The notes beneath the pieces are model-generated. The model had not been told where the DNA came from. It searched no databases and saw only the letters and a program-made list of their open reading frames with translations. From Coprinellus micaceus (taxonomy: Eukaryota; Basidiomycota; Agaricomycetes; Agaricales; Psathyrellaceae): a stretch of DNA of 64,000 bases. Positions 37,559 to 50,158 of this stretch are shown here, in pieces. The stretch is taken from positions 992,001 to 1,056,000 of the forward strand of contig OX596334.1 in assembly GCA_951394405.1 (NCBI GenBank), given 5' to 3'. Both the position numbers and the translations under genes were made by a program. Each line of letters opens with the position of its first letter. The first letter of the stretch is position 1.

Positions 37559-38020
37559 GCCCACCCTTTGCTTAGATTCGATTTTCGCACTCTTCCTGTT
37601 GGTGTCTCACGCAATCCTAATCCCTCGACATGTTTCTCGTAGCTCTCCTATTGTCATGTTTAATGTTAACGGTACACTAGTATTTATTTCTATCTATTCG
37701 GTAGCGTATTCACTTCTAATTACTTCGTCGCCTCTGGGCCTATACTTCCAACGCAGGGACCGTAAGTCCTCTCATAGTACCCAATTCCTTCAATCCAGAG
37801 AATCATCAAATCAAGGGTACACGATCAGGGAGACGGTATCTCATCGCGCTCGCTCGGGGACGGCCCTCGAAGGCACGAGGCGTGTGATTACGTCGAATTA
37901 TGATTCCCTCTCTCACATCTCAACTTGACAGCCCGATTCCGGTTCAAGGCCGAAGATAGTCAAGGCTGGCAACGACTCGGGCTCGATCACTGGCGCCGGC
38001 GGATCCGCCGCCAAAGTTGG
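37559..38020. other. Intergenic between K5 and K2
   Basis: 3' flank of K5 and 5' flank of K2, both on the plus strand. Nothing else recognised. Confidence 0.45.
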
Positions 38021-38030
38021 CATGGACCAC

Positions 38031-38090
38031 GATCACGTGCAGCTACCACGCTGGGCTTCCAAAAGTCATTGTTCATTGTGCCTATATAAA
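38031..38090 (+). promoter_or_regulatory. K2 promoter: E-box and TATA box
   Basis: GATCACGTGC with CACGTG at 38034-38039, 114 bases before the ATG, and TATATAAA at 38083-38090, 58 bases before it. The block AAAGTCATTGTTC between them recurs at the K3 promoter as AAAGTCATTGTCC, so the two promoters are homologous. Confidence 0.7.
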
Positions 38091-38147
38091 GGCCGATGTG
38101 CTGAAGTAGAATTGGCCTGCGCCTTTCTCTCTATTTCCTTGACCGCC

Positions 38148-40937
38148 ATGTCAGCTGCAAACAACCCCGAGGCTTCCAGGTCCTCCCCTCCCGCAGAGCC
38201 TGAGCCACTTGTGCACGACGTCGAGATGGTCGACACGACCTGTAGATCAGAACCCACCCCTGAGTCGCCAAAGTACGTCACGCCACTGCCATTCACTAAC
38301 TTCAAACTTCCTCACACCCACCACAGTCCATTCTGGAAATCCCCACGGGATCCAGGGCCTATCCCTGAAGACGGTTCCGTCCATTTTAAATTCAGTGAAC
38401 CGCTCTCACCCCATGCGAGCCTACCGGAAGTGGCGTCCCCCCAGTTCTTCCCCCACTCTCTGCCACTGCCTCCCCCTCACACCATGGAGCCACCCGAGGA
38501 GGTCTCACCATGTGTCGGCGCTAAAGTGCGAACCCAGCGCGGGCGTTACCTCAGCCACGCTAATCGGGTCGGGCTCGCTGCGTTCAGTGAACACTTTATT
38601 GCCGATCCCAAGGGCTCCCCTCCGAGGGCCGCTACCACTCTCGACTTTCCTAAGGGAAAGGATCTGAAGGTCGAGGGAATTACTCTCGTAGAGGAGCTCG
38701 GCCCTGTCTTGCGTTCTCGCGAGGCGTTCATTACGAAGACGTACACATGGCCCAAGACCACCGATATTACCCAGTTCATAAAAACAGGAGCAGGAGGAAC
38801 TCCTGTTGAGACGAAGGCCATCCGTAGAAAGGAGACCAAGGATGACAAGACGGCGAAGAATGGAAAAGGTGTAAAACCGGCCAAGGAGACGCTGTACACA
38901 GGTGGCGTCTGGGACACGAAGAGCAACCGCTGGGCTCTTCCAGAGAAGGTAGCGCTTGAGAAGGAAGGCTACACTCCCATGGTTGACATCATCTCGCAAA
39001 TCATGGACAAATGGGTGGCGTGTCCGCCTGGAGTCGAGCGCAAAATCGTAGACACCCACGACATCGCCTTCCTGCACAAGGACGAGAAGTATACCTCCCC
39101 CGATCTGGTTATTTGCGCTTGTGGCCCTTCATTCGAGAAGCCGGAAGGGGCCGAGTACGGTTATTCCAACACTGCAACTTTCATTGAGATGAAGCGTGAG
39201 GTTGACATGGGGGGTCCGGAAGCTCATATCAAGCAACTCGCACTATACGCCCGGTACGTGGATGCACACTTGTAATCTTGTTCGGTGGGTGTACTGACTT
39301 GGGGCGGCCCAACAGGCAAATTTTTGCCCACCAGCCCAACCGCATCTTTATCCGATGCCTCCTCGTCAGCGAGAAGACGTTCCGTTTGGTGCACTTTGAC
39401 CGCTCCGGAGCTCAAGTGTCCGAGCGATTCAATATACACGACAAGTTCCCCCACTTCATTCGGATCATCGTAGCCCTGGCCAGCCCTGACGAGAGGGTCC
39501 TGGGGTTCGATACAAGCATCCAATGGACGACCTACCCCACCACCGGCAGAAAGACTGGGGGCACTCTCGTTTACAAAACGGGAACGGGACCACAAAGCGA
39601 GAAAACGTACGAACTCGCTGAGAAGAGCCCCATCGCGCAGCACGTCATCAAGGGCCGGGCGACGACTTGCTGGGCTGTTCAGGACCCCGACACAAAGGAG
39701 ACCTTCGTGATCAAAGACTCGTGGCTCGATGCTGGGCGTACTCCTGAGCACGATCACCTCATGAAGGCTACTGAGCTCGAAATAGAGGGGGTCTGCCAAT
39801 ACATCTCGCATGCGGTCGGACGTTGCCAGACAAAGGACCTCCGCTGCAAATTCAGCGTCAACGACCCTCTGTTCTACAACCGCATCTCCTCCCGCATTAT
39901 GATGAAGGCTCATGGAATCCGCATCAGGGATTTCAAGTCCATTCTCCAGCTTCTCATGGCCTTCTATGACGCTATATCTGGTAAGAGACTCGTTTTCGAG
40001 GCTTATTTATATGCTGACATCGTTCCGAATGTTTTCTTCCAGGCCATGCACAGCTATCTGGTTTAGCTAAGATCTTGCACCGGGACATTCATGAGGGGAA
40101 TATCCTACTTGGGCCCAAGGGAGCGCCCGTGGGATGGCGTGGCGTCCTAATTGACCTGGGCGTTGCAATCGATGTTTACGGCCTCAGGAAAGCGATTGTA
40201 CGGGAGGCTAGAACTGTAAGCTACCCCTTAACATCACCCGTGCAGGCGCCACTGATCATCAACTCCAGGGCTCTCGCTTCTTCCAATCCTGTACCATCCT
40301 CGATTTCATGACGGATCTGACCGATGAGTTGGCGCCTGCTCACACCCATCTGGATGATCTAGAGGGATTCTTCTATCTCCTCTCCCGGATGTTCATCGAG
40401 CACGAGAAAAACGGGGATTTGAGACCGGATACTCACCCCGTTTTGAAGGTCATTCGCGGGTGGGACAGTGAGGATGCGGATACGGCACTAAACTCGAAGT
40501 GCCTATTCTTTAACCCGGGGCGGCGCCAAAAGAAGATTGCCTTGGACTGCATCAGGGAATCGTGGGGAGAACCATGCGCGATCCTGTTCCAGAAGTTCCA
40601 CGAATGGGTTGGACGTGTTCAGGTGGAGAAGGAAAGAATACGTGGCCAGTATGGACCTCAGGATCCGGAGAAGGAGAGCATCTACGAACCCCTTCTCAAG
40701 CAAAGCGCCTCACACTACTCCCAGGTTTTGGAGTTCTTTGACGAGGCCATCATAGCCTTAGGAGGCCCACCTGCAAAGCTGCCTCGTCGTCCTCCTGGAA
40801 AGCCAGCCGATGGCTCCCAGGAGGGTCCTGGCGCCGTCAAGCGCCGTCGTGTGGAAGCAGAAGAGGAACTCCCATTCACCCTTGCTCCCGTTCGTCCGCG
40901 CACCCGCTCGCACACTGTCAAAGAGAGATTATGTTAA
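38148..40937 (+). CDS. K2: FunK1 fungal protein kinase (clade I), intact
   Basis: 852 aa in five exons: 38148-38272, 38327-39253, 39316-39980, 40043-40215, 40269-40937. Exon 1 ends after HDVEMVDT. Exon 2 carries LDFPKGKDLKVEG, a Lys-rich insertion and GPSFEKPEGAEYGYSN. Exon 3 has FAHQPNRIFIRCLLVSE and the ATP-lysine K484 in VIKDSW. Catalytic loop HRDIHEGN at 585-592; DLG at 610-612 takes the place of DFG. Exon 5 starts GSRFFQS and includes HTHLDDLEGFFYLLSRMF. It ends in KRRRVEAEEE and a basic tail. It is the only undamaged clade I member here and therefore the reference for K1 and K3. Confidence 0.9.
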
Positions 40938-41453
40938 CATTTTGATATTGGTCAATGATCTGCACGCTTCTCTCGTTCTCTGAGACCAGTTCGTTCTCTT
41001 CTGCAGTACCATGTCACCCTCCCTGTTCATATTGCTACGTTTCTATCAATGTAGCGGCCGTCCGTTACATGCAATGTATATATGAACATGTTTAGCTGCA
41101 CCCAGGGTGGATAATTATGACGTCGGCCTACTATACAGAGACGTAGACATCTCCATCGGTTCACTCACTTGTCGCTAGACGGCGTGGATCCCACTCAATA
41201 GGAGGTTGAACTTTACTTCCTTTCTGTCAATGCGGCCTGCCGGCTTTCCTCTCGGTGAGCTAGGGCTCCTCGCCCGCCTCACTGGCAGAGGAGGGTGTGT
41301 GTGCCTCACAGAGACGAATCGCGTGCCAGGGGGTGATGTGATATTGAAAGAGAAGAAAGGTAACAAGTGAAAAAGGATGCAATTTGGAATATAACAAGCG
41401 GCTGTCGGAGATGTATCTTGCGACGAGAATATACATGCTAGGGTGGTGGGAGC
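40938..41453. other. Convergent spacer between K2 and the decayed kinase
   Basis: About 500 bases, 3' flanks of K2 and of the minus-strand pseudogene. No feature recognised. Confidence 0.45.
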
Positions 41454-43600
41454 TTAAGGAGAGCCGTTTGCACGTGGCGGTCGCTCATTGATACGCCTCA
41501 TTTTGGCGTGAGGTGGGTGGGCGGTATCGCCGTCCTCGAAGCAGCGCTTGAGGTGAGAGAAGGGTGGGTCAGAGAGCACAGGGAGGGCGGGCAGAGCCGT
41601 ACGAGGGGTGTCTGGGGCAGGCACTTCACCAATGTGGGTAGGCAGAAATCCCTTAACAGAAGTGGGTTCAGTATTCGACGAGACGCAGAAGGCGGACACT
41701 TCGACCTTCTTTGTAGCCCATGAAGAGACAGGCTTGACGGCGGGGACTTGGGTTGCCTTGCTGGCGTTGTCGAAGATACCCAAGACGTAAGCGAAGTGTT
41801 CGCCGCGATGGGAATACAACAGCGCAAGAGGGTCATCGCCACCTTGAGGACCAAACCTCCGCTTCATGCTACTCTGATGCACAGCTTCAAGCGTATCCTG
41901 CATGGTGTCCGACGTCCAGTAACTGAAGTTCTTGTACAAAGAGGCGCAAACGTGGCCCCAGGTCTGTTCGACGACTCGCTCGGCGATCAACCCATCCCTG
42001 CCTCCGAAAATATTGGACTTGCAGCCGTACGCAACCTCGGCATTAGGGTCATCCCACCGCCTCACAACGGAAGGCCCTTCCTCCTTGCTGGAGACGCGAG
42101 TCACGCGACTGCCGTCTGACCTGTGTACCAGGAAGATGTAGGCGAGGACTTGGAAGGACTCGAGGTCAAGGTAATCGTGTGGAGGGAGAGGACCGTGCGC
42201 CGTATAGTATTCAGAACGGAGAGTGACTGGAAGATGCGGGTGCCCTACAAACAGATTTCAGGGCTTGGAACGACTGTCCCAGTGGAGCATCTTGAGTTCG
42301 TTGTTGAGGAGCCTCTGATGACCTCGAGTAAGGAGTAAGTCATCCACACTCCGCACGAAGCGGGAAGAAGAGGATCGTACCTGCAATAGCATCGCGAATC
42401 GCGCACAGAACCTGGAGGCCAGAGGTGAAGTGCTCGATTGACCCTCCGTACGACTTCATAGTGGGACGCGTGGCGACTCAGTTATGGCACTTGCCCGCGG
42501 TACTCGGGCATCGGAAATCCTTGGTCTCCCTTCGCCCCGTTTCGTACGAAACCATCCGAACTACACCAGGGAGGCCATGGGAGAGCTTGAGGATCGTTCT
42601 CCGGTGGAAGGTAGTCTGGTCGCCAAAGGTCCTTGACCACCAGCTCTCCAGGGTATCGGGGTCTTGGACACGCCAGCACTTCGTCCCTCGACCTGGAATG
42701 CCTTCCTGTGGGATGGAGATGTACTCGAAAAGGGGTAGGTTCGGGTCTCTCCTCCAGGGCCCTTTGTCGGAAGGGTACCCTTCTCCTTCTTGCCGTTCAC
42801 AATAGTCCACTGGATGCTGTCGGCCAGTCCGAGTAGGCGTTTATCCATGCTAGCCAGTCTGGCGATTAATCGCACACCGGCACCAGGGCGTTCTTGAATC
42901 GTGAATGTCAATGAGAGGTGTGGTTTCTACGCCGGCGCAATCGAGGTGGACGAGGCGAACGTGGTTCTCAGTAAGGAGGAGGCAGCGGACGAACATTCGG
43001 TTGGGCTCTTGTTCGAAGATTTGTCTGAGAAATCGTCAGTCCATTGAATACGATTCAAGAGAGGCTGATACGCACTGGCATATAGCTCCGTCTCCTTGAT
43101 GCTTCCCATATCTGACGGTATATTCGCAAGGATAAAGGAGGCCATGTTTAAATAAGTCGTTCCGAACCCTGCTCCAGCAAAGTTGGCTGCGTCGAAGAGA
43201 AGAGGGCTTCGAATGAGGGTCCACAGGCTCGAATAATAAGCACTGGGCAGGATGCGTGTGCAGCATCGCTATCCGCGTGGCCTTCTTGAACTGAGGCCAA
43301 TTTCAGCCTGGTAACTTCCCTGGCTATCCTTGGGTTTGGCGACCTCGCAAATCGGCCAAGATACTCCGTATGATCACTTACACCGATCCGAGGACCCACC
43401 TGATGTTGTAGGTCGGGGAATGGACCATCAGTGGTTCTCTGAATCGAAAATGTTACCCGTTTGCGTCAGGTCTTCGGTGTCCTTGTCTTCGGCCACATAT
43501 TAGTAGACCTCATGGGCGTACTCCTTGGTGCTCGTGGTCGTGCTTGGATGTTGGTAGATGCTTTTCTCCCCATCGCCGGGCTAATGCTTAGAATTGAGTG
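41454..43600 (-). pseudogene. Decayed FunK1 kinase (clade II), catalytic loop lost
   Basis: All blocks of a clade II kinase are found in order on the minus strand, but in several frames. N-terminal TKEYAHEVY followed by a stop, then VAEDKDTEDL and DSENHWW, around 43560-43440. LIIRACGPSFE lies near 43200. IFEQEPNRMFVRCLLLTE starts near 43020. DSIQWTIVNGKKEKGTL lies near 42800, and GHQRLLNNELKMLHWD near 42300. There HRD reads HWD, and exon 3 stops right after it, so the Asn of the loop and the DLD motif are deleted. The C-terminal exon is open for 216 codons (42104-41454). Frameshifts and stops rule out a full-length product. It stands head to head with K6, with about 290 bases between the starts. 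Confidence 0.85.
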
Positions 43601-43768
43601 GGTTGGTTGGTGTAGAAGGCATAGTAGCAGAGGGCCCTCCTGGCTTTGGTCGTGGAACACACGAGATGTGACGCGAACGAAGGGACGGTGTGGTATCGAG
43701 CCAAGAAAGGGATGACGCAGTGCGCCTCAGAACTAAAACATCCGGAGATTCGTCCCAATAGGGCACAA

Positions 43769-43776
43769 CGTGACCG
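43769..43776 (+). promoter_or_regulatory. K6 upstream degenerate E-box
   Basis: AACGTGAC, one base off CACGTGAC, 111 bases before the K6 ATG, in the place where sister genes have a perfect CACGTG. Confidence 0.3.
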
Positions 43777-43886
43777 CGATATCGTCCGCTTGCTTTCTTT
43801 CTCAGGATCTCTCTTACTATCACCATCCAGCGTTGGGTTCGCCGCCTAGCTATCCCGCTAGGCGTAAAGCAGCCTGTGGCGCCCAA

Positions 43887-46223
43887 ATGCCTTCGCTACC
43901 TAGCGCCAGGGTACCTAATCGAACCGGCAGTAGCCGCAATGGCGTTCACCTTCACCCCAGCTTGACGACCGCCAGCGAGGAGTACACCCATGACATATAT
44001 CGGAGCGTGGCGGAGGATCTTGTGGTCCAGAATTACCTACATCAGGACGATGTGTTCGACTCAGAGAACAGCCAATGGCGCATTCCTCACCCTGCAACGG
44101 CGGATGGCCTCGGCAGCTCCGTCTTCAAGATCGCCGAGAGCGTCATAAGCCGCCTTGTGAAGAGTACGCAAAGTGGGGTTTCAAGGATGGTCGTGGGCCT
44201 TCAAAGAGGCAAATCTGCGGGCAGCGGTGCGGATAGCTACCCGAGATACTCGCCCGGCCCATTGATTACCATTCGGGGGCGTGGACCATCGTTCGAAGAC
44301 CAATCCATGTTGGACGCTGCTGGGCACGCAGAATCGGGCACCGGATTTTCCAACGTTGCTTCTTACATGATGGTGAGGGTGGAGTCTGAAGTGGGTACCA
44401 TCAAGGAGGTTGTGCAGGAAATGGAGCCGTATGCTAGGTGCGTGTCGCCGTCTTTTCGAACTTGGGACTCAACGCAAGTGACTCACTTTCCCGTAGACAG
44501 ATATTCGCTCAACAGCCCAACCGGCTGTTTGTACGCTGCCTCTTCCTCACCGAGAAGCACGCTCGCCTCATTCACTTCGACAGGGCAGGCGTCGAAACAA
44601 CGCCCCCAATCAACATCCACCAGCATCCCGCCACCTTCGTTCGGCTCATCGTTGGACTCGCCAACACCAACGAGCGGTTGCTCGGACTGGACGACAGCAT
44701 TCAGTGGACCATCGTGGACGGCCGGAAAGACGTGGGGACTTTAACCATGACCAACCCTGGAGGGGGGCTCAAAGCCTACCTGATTCTCGAACACATTCTA
44801 ATCCCGCGAGATGCCATCCCGGGTCGAGGGACGAGCTGTTGGCGCGTCCAGGACCCTGATACTCTGGAAGAGTTGGTCGTCAAGGACTCTTGGCGACCGG
44901 ACCACCTTCCACCCGAGCACGACCTCCTCACGCTCATCTGTGACCTGCCTGGGGTCGTTCAGATGGTTTCGTATGAGGCGGATCGAGGGGAAACCAAGGA
45001 CTTCCGATGCCCGAGCACCGCCGGGAGGTGTCACAACCGAGTCGCGATGCGTATCACGATGAAGTCGTACGGAAGGTCTATCGATTTCTTCACTTCCACT
45101 CTCCAGGTTCTCTGCGCGATTCGAGACGCGATCGCCGGTACGTCGCCTCTGCGGAGTCCCACCTCAACTCATTGCTGACGATTCTCTTCAGGCCACCAGC
45201 GTCTCGTGAGTGACGACCTCAAGATCCTCCATCGCGACATCTCCCACAACAACATCCTCATCGGACCGGAGGGTGTAGAAGGTCATCGTGGCGTCCTCAT
45301 CGACCTTGACGCCGCCTTTAGCGCGACGAATGAATGCCCCAACGTCACCGCAGACTTCAACATCGTATGTGACTTTGATTGAGCACCATTCTCCCGACAT
45401 GCTCACGTTCCCTCCACAGGGCACACGCATCTTCCAGTCGCTCTCCGTCCTGAGCACTTACGATATGCACGGTCCGCTCCCTGCACATGACTACCTCGAC
45501 GATCTGGAGTCGTTCTTCTACGTCCTCGTGTACACGTTCCTCATACACCTACCCGATGGAAGTCGCGCTTCTAGCCAGGCAGCAGGACCGTCGATCGTGA
45601 GCCGATGGGAAAACCCCAACGCCAGCATTGCGTGGGGTAACAAGTCTCGCATATTCTCTGGTCGGGATGGCATCATTGCAGCGAGGGTTGTTGAGCAGGC
45701 CTGGGGTCCGATTTGCGCTTCCTTGTACACCAAGTTCAGTGATTGGATGTCCGATACCATGCAAGAGAAGCTCACGGTTCTCGACCAAAAGAGCCTGGAG
45801 GAGGACGACAGCGAAAGCGAGGATGAAGAAGATGAAGACAGCGTGGCCGTCCCCGACCCGTTCGCGCTGTTCTATTCCCGTCGCGATGAGCATTATGCTT
45901 ACGTTTTGGGCATTTTCGACGAAGCTATCGCGGAAATACAAACTAATGCCTCGGCTCCCCCTCCTCGTGCAGCCAACCAGGCACAAGCTCCTGCTAGCGC
46001 CACCTTCCTCGCCGCCAACCCGAGTCCCGATGCGGTATCGACGCCCGTCGAAACCACGACGCCAGTTACGCAACCCATGGCGTCCTCGGCTCTCTCTGTC
46101 TTCTCTAACCCATCGTCGCCTCACCTCAAGCGTCGATCTGAGGACAGCGGATATACCCCTTACCCAAATGCCAAAGCCAGACGCACCCACGGACGCCTGA
46201 TAATTACTAACCTTTCCCCTTGA
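43887..46223 (+). CDS. K6: FunK1 fungal protein kinase (clade II)
   Basis: 722 aa: exons 43887-44437, 44497-45137, 45192-45364, 45420-46223. N-terminal ASEEYTHDIYRSVAED and GRGPSFEDQS. Exon 2: FAQQPNRLFVRCLFLTE and ATP-lysine in LVVKDSWRPDH. Catalytic loop HRDISHNN at 411-418, then LIDLDAAF. Exon 4 starts GTRIFQSLSVLSTYDMHG and includes DYLDDLESFFYVLVYTF. An acidic run (DDSESEDEEDEDS) lies at about 45805-45845. The tail HLKRRSEDSGYTP differs from the RRSxRI tails of K4, K5, K7 and K9. Intron 3 and the flanking exon ends match K7 almost base for base. The tail and 3' flank are duplicated at 56.1-57.1 kb. Confidence 0.88.
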
Positions 46224-46960
46224 GCCTTTCATCCTAGTGTCTCTCGAACAACCTCTCACCGTATATATACCCTCATCTGCGCTATACCCTCCTGATGGTC
46301 CTCTTTATTTTGTTTCATGGCTTAACCTTTCCGACATTATACGTTACCTATGTGCATTTCGTCGCTCACGCCATCGTCGCTTCATGCCTGCTTCCCCGTG
46401 GTACGCATAATACGAAACGTGATCCTAACGTAGTCCCCTCAACAACCTTGCTTTTCCACTCGCATCCCATGCCGAGCCTTCCCTATTCCCCTCCATTTCA
46501 TTCGAGACGTGACTACAATGCTCACCTAGTGTCCCAATCTCCTTTCGCATGCTCAGTTTCGATCGTCTGAATTGTGGGGTTTGTTGTGTTCGTTGGTGCT
46601 CCTCCTGACCAGCAATACGCGAGACCTGAAGTACCCCGTACGGTGCACTCGAATATTACCGCTGAGTAGGTATGCCTGAGGCATGACGCAAGGTAGAACG
46701 CACCCTAACCCTCCACCGCCTCGGGCACTACGATGGTGTGTGTGTGTGTGTGATGTTCCAATCAACGTGGGTCCGGTGACGCGCTTGGACGTCAATCATC
46801 CATTCGTTGTTTCCTCCTGCCCCAGCTTACCTGGGAATTTTCTTGGAAACCTTTTCTTGCTCTTCATATACCATTTCTTGTCCGATAATTATACCGTAGA
46901 ATTCTGGTCTCAAGTCATCCTTTCTGCCCACCCTGGCAGTGGATGCGAGCTGGAAGGCGC
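46224..46960. other. Intergenic between K6 and K7, with a short TG microsatellite
   Basis: Contains the K6 3' flank (its first about 340 bases are duplicated near 56.79-57.14 kb), a (TG)n run at about 46736-46752, and the K7 upstream region. Confidence 0.5.
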
Positions 46961-46970
46961 GATCACGTGC
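46961..46970 (+). promoter_or_regulatory. K7 upstream E-box
   Basis: GATCACGTGC, with CACGTG at 46964-46969, 156 bases before the K7 ATG. The following block (TGGAATTGTTCGAGTGCATC and beyond) matches the K5 upstream region nearly base for base. Confidence 0.6.
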
Positions 46971-47119
46971 CCGCATCCGGGGATACTGCCATTCGGGTAT
47001 AATTGACCACCTGGAATTGTTCGAGTGCATCATCGTCGTTCTTTGTTCTACACCACGACCATTCTCTCAACTTACCCCATCGTCCCGCACGACCACAGCC
47101 AAAGATAACCCCTATCATC

Positions 47120-49709
47120 ATGGTATCACTACCATCCACCAATATGGGGCATCCCAAGCAGCAGCATGGCGATGGCGTTCACCAACACCCAAGCGTAACG
47201 ACGACGAGCGAAGAGTACGCCCATGCGATCTACCGACGCGTAGCTCAAGACCAAGACGTCGAAGACTTCCTGCAACAGACCGACGGGTTCGATTCTGAGA
47301 GTCGCCGATGGGCGATCTCTCCTGGGAGGACGATAGATGGGCTGGTCAACTCCGCATCCAGGATTCTACGGAGTATCGTAGGACGATTCGCGACGCCGAC
47401 GCGAACTGGGGTTACCAGAACGGTGTCCACTCTCCAACCGGCCTCAGAATTAGAAGGACAGCAGAACGACCAAGCTGGATCCGCACCCTCCCCCATCGCT
47501 GTCATCCAAGCTGCTGGACCCTCCTTCGAAGACCCCTCTCCTCCCACAACAAATCATCGATCATCGAAACCCTTGTCCAACGTCGCCTCGTACATTATCC
47601 CGAAGCTAGACTCTGAGGTAGGGAGCGTGAAAGACGTCGTACGGGAAATGGAGCCATATGCTAGGTACGTATCAGCCTCTTTCGAACCATGCGCAGCGGA
47701 CTGACGATTCCTCAGACGGATCTTCGAACAACAGCCCAACCGGCTGTTCGTCCGATGTCTCCTCCTCACCGAGAACCACGCTCGCCTCTTACACTTCGAC
47801 CGCGCCGGTGTAGAAACGACGCCCCCCATCAACGTCCACCAATACCCCGATACCTTCGTCAGGATTATTGCGGGTCTCGCCAGCGTGAACGAACGAATAC
47901 TCGGACTTGACGACAGCATCCAGTGGTCAATCGTGGGCGGCAGGAAGGATAAGGGTACCCTTACGACGACTAGTCCAGCAGGACAGCTCAAGGCCTACCC
48001 GATTCTCGAACACATCCCAATCCCGCGGGATGGCATCCCGGGTAGGGGGACAAACTGTTGGCGTGTCCAGGACCCGGATACCCTGGAAGAGCTGGTCGTC
48101 AAGGACTCTTGGCGACCGGACTATCTTCCACCGGAGCACGACCTCCTGAAGCTCGTCCATGACCTGCCTGGGGTCGTTCAGATGGTTTCTTACGACACCA
48201 ATCGAGCCGAGACCAAGGACTTCCGATGCCCGAGCACCACCGGGAAGTGTCACAACCGAGTCGCCATGCGTACCACGATGAAGTCGTACGGAAGGTCTAT
48301 CGATTTCTTTACTTCCGCTCTCCAGGTCCTCTGCGCGATTCGAGATGCCATCGCCGGTACGTCGCCTCTACGGAGTCTCGCCTCGGCTCATTGCTGACGG
48401 TTCTCTTCAGGTCACCAGCGTCTCGCGAGCGACGACCTCAAGATCCTCCATCGCGACATCTCCCACAACAACATCCTCATCGGAACAGAGGGTGTAGAAG
48501 GTCATCGTGGCGTCCTCATCGACCTCGACGCCGCTTTTAGAGCGACGAATGAATGCCCCGACGTCACCGCAGACTTCAACATCGTATGTGACTTTGATTG
48601 AGCACCATTCTCCCGACATGCTCACGTTCCCTCCACAGGGCACACGCATCTTCCAGTCGCTCTCCGTCCTGAGCACTTACGATATGCACGGTCCGCTCCC
48701 TGCACATGACTACCTCGACGATCTGGAGTCGTTCTTCTACATCCTCGTGTACACGTTCCTCATACACCTACCCGATGGAAGTCGCGCTTCTAGCCAGGCA
48801 GCAGGACCGTTGATCGTGAGCCGATGGGACAACCCCAACGCCAGCACCGCGTGGGGTCACAAGTCGCGCATATTCTCCGGTCGGGATGGCCTCATCGCAG
48901 CGAAGGTCGTCGAGCAGACTTGGGGCCCGGCTTGCGCCTCCTTATACACCAAGTTCAGCGATTGGATGTCGGACACTAGGCACGAAAAGCTCGCAGTTCT
49001 CCGTCAGAAGAGCATCGAGGAGGACGGCGATGAAAGTGACGAGAAGTATGAAGATAGTGATGGTGAAGATGCGGACGAGCCGTCGGACCTCGACCCGTTC
49101 ACCCTATTTTATTCCCGTCGTGATGAGCATTACGCTTTCGTTTTGGGCCTATTCGACGAGGCCATCAACGAGGTCGGAGCTGACACTGATTCTCTTCCCG
49201 CCGCCTCACTTGTGGCTACCTGTGCCTCCAACACTGCAGGAACCATTAGGGCGGGTCCCAACCCCGCCTACGCACCAGGCTCTACCATTGCTACCTCCCA
49301 CCCCATTCCGCTCTGCTCCCCCCTCTATCATTCCCAAGATCTTCATGTACCCACTGTGCCTTTGCCCGCCCCGCAAGATATGGAGATCGAGCAGCAATCT
49401 CCCTCATCAAACCTCGCGCAACAGGCCTCAATACCCGCCGTCAAACCTCCCTCGCCTCTTCCCTCTGCGCATTCTTCCCCATTTCCATGCTCCATCCAGC
49501 TCCGACGGTCAGCCCGCATACGCGATCTCTGTCGTAAGCAAAACGAGCATTCGACAACCGCTCAGCGGGGCCCTGCCCCAGCAACACAGGTTCGCCGTTC
49601 CGGGCGCATCACGAAACGTCGTTGGGACCAGGACGATCACGTTGCAGCGACCCCTCCAAAGGTCAAGCGGATGAAGGGAGCTCCAAGTATCGCCAATGGC
49701 GTATACTGA
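47120..49709 (+). CDS. K7: FunK1 fungal protein kinase (clade II)
   Basis: 809 aa: exons 47120-47664, 47716-48356, 48411-48583, 48639-49709. Exon 1 closely resembles K5 (SEEYAHAIYRRVAQDQDVEDF, AAGPSFEDPS). Exons 2 and 3 resemble K6: FEQQPNRLFVRCLLLTE, ATP-lysine in LVVKDSWRPDY, catalytic loop HRDISHNN at 409-416, LIDLDAAF. Exon 4 starts GTRIFQSLSVLSTYDMHG, holds an acidic stretch (DEKYEDSDGEDADE) and a long Ser/Pro tail with LRRSARIRDL and VRRSGRITKRRWDQ. The mixed resemblance, a K5-like 5' half and a K6-like 3' half, points to recombination or gene conversion between tandem copies. Confidence 0.88.
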
Positions 49710-50150
49710 GCCTGTACATCTACCCTCTTCAATAAAACTTAGTGTTTGTTTCTACATGTATTCCAGGCGTGTCCCGTGTCTCCGAACCCAGTCGTCCATA
49801 TCATTATTACTTGCTCCACGGGGACCCTCAGCTACGAGCCACCCTACCCTCGCGTACCACCGAAAATGGCCCTCACCGGCCTCTTGTTCCTCCACGCTTG
49901 AGATATTTCCATCACCACGGTCCTCGCATCAGCAGGAGGTGCCTACTTATGCACCGTTGCTTGTGATTTTAATAGTGCCGCCCTTTCGAGTCGGTACCCA
50001 CGAATAACTAAGCCGTCTTTGATTTTAGTCTCTCCTTCGACACCCTGGGCTTCCCTTCCTGAATTTCCGGGTATTTTTTATACGTAATCCAAAGCCTTGG
50101 GGGAATAGCAAGCGCAACAGGCCAAACACCAAGTGCCCTGAGGGTGGGCC
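49710..50150. other. K7 3' flank
   Basis: About 440 bases between the K7 stop and the first MITE. No gene recognised. Confidence 0.45.
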
Positions 50151-50158
50151 ACGCAATG

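Noticed and set aside
46736..46752. TG run as a possible Z-DNA or regulatory element
   Set aside because: Short microsatellite; no other support.
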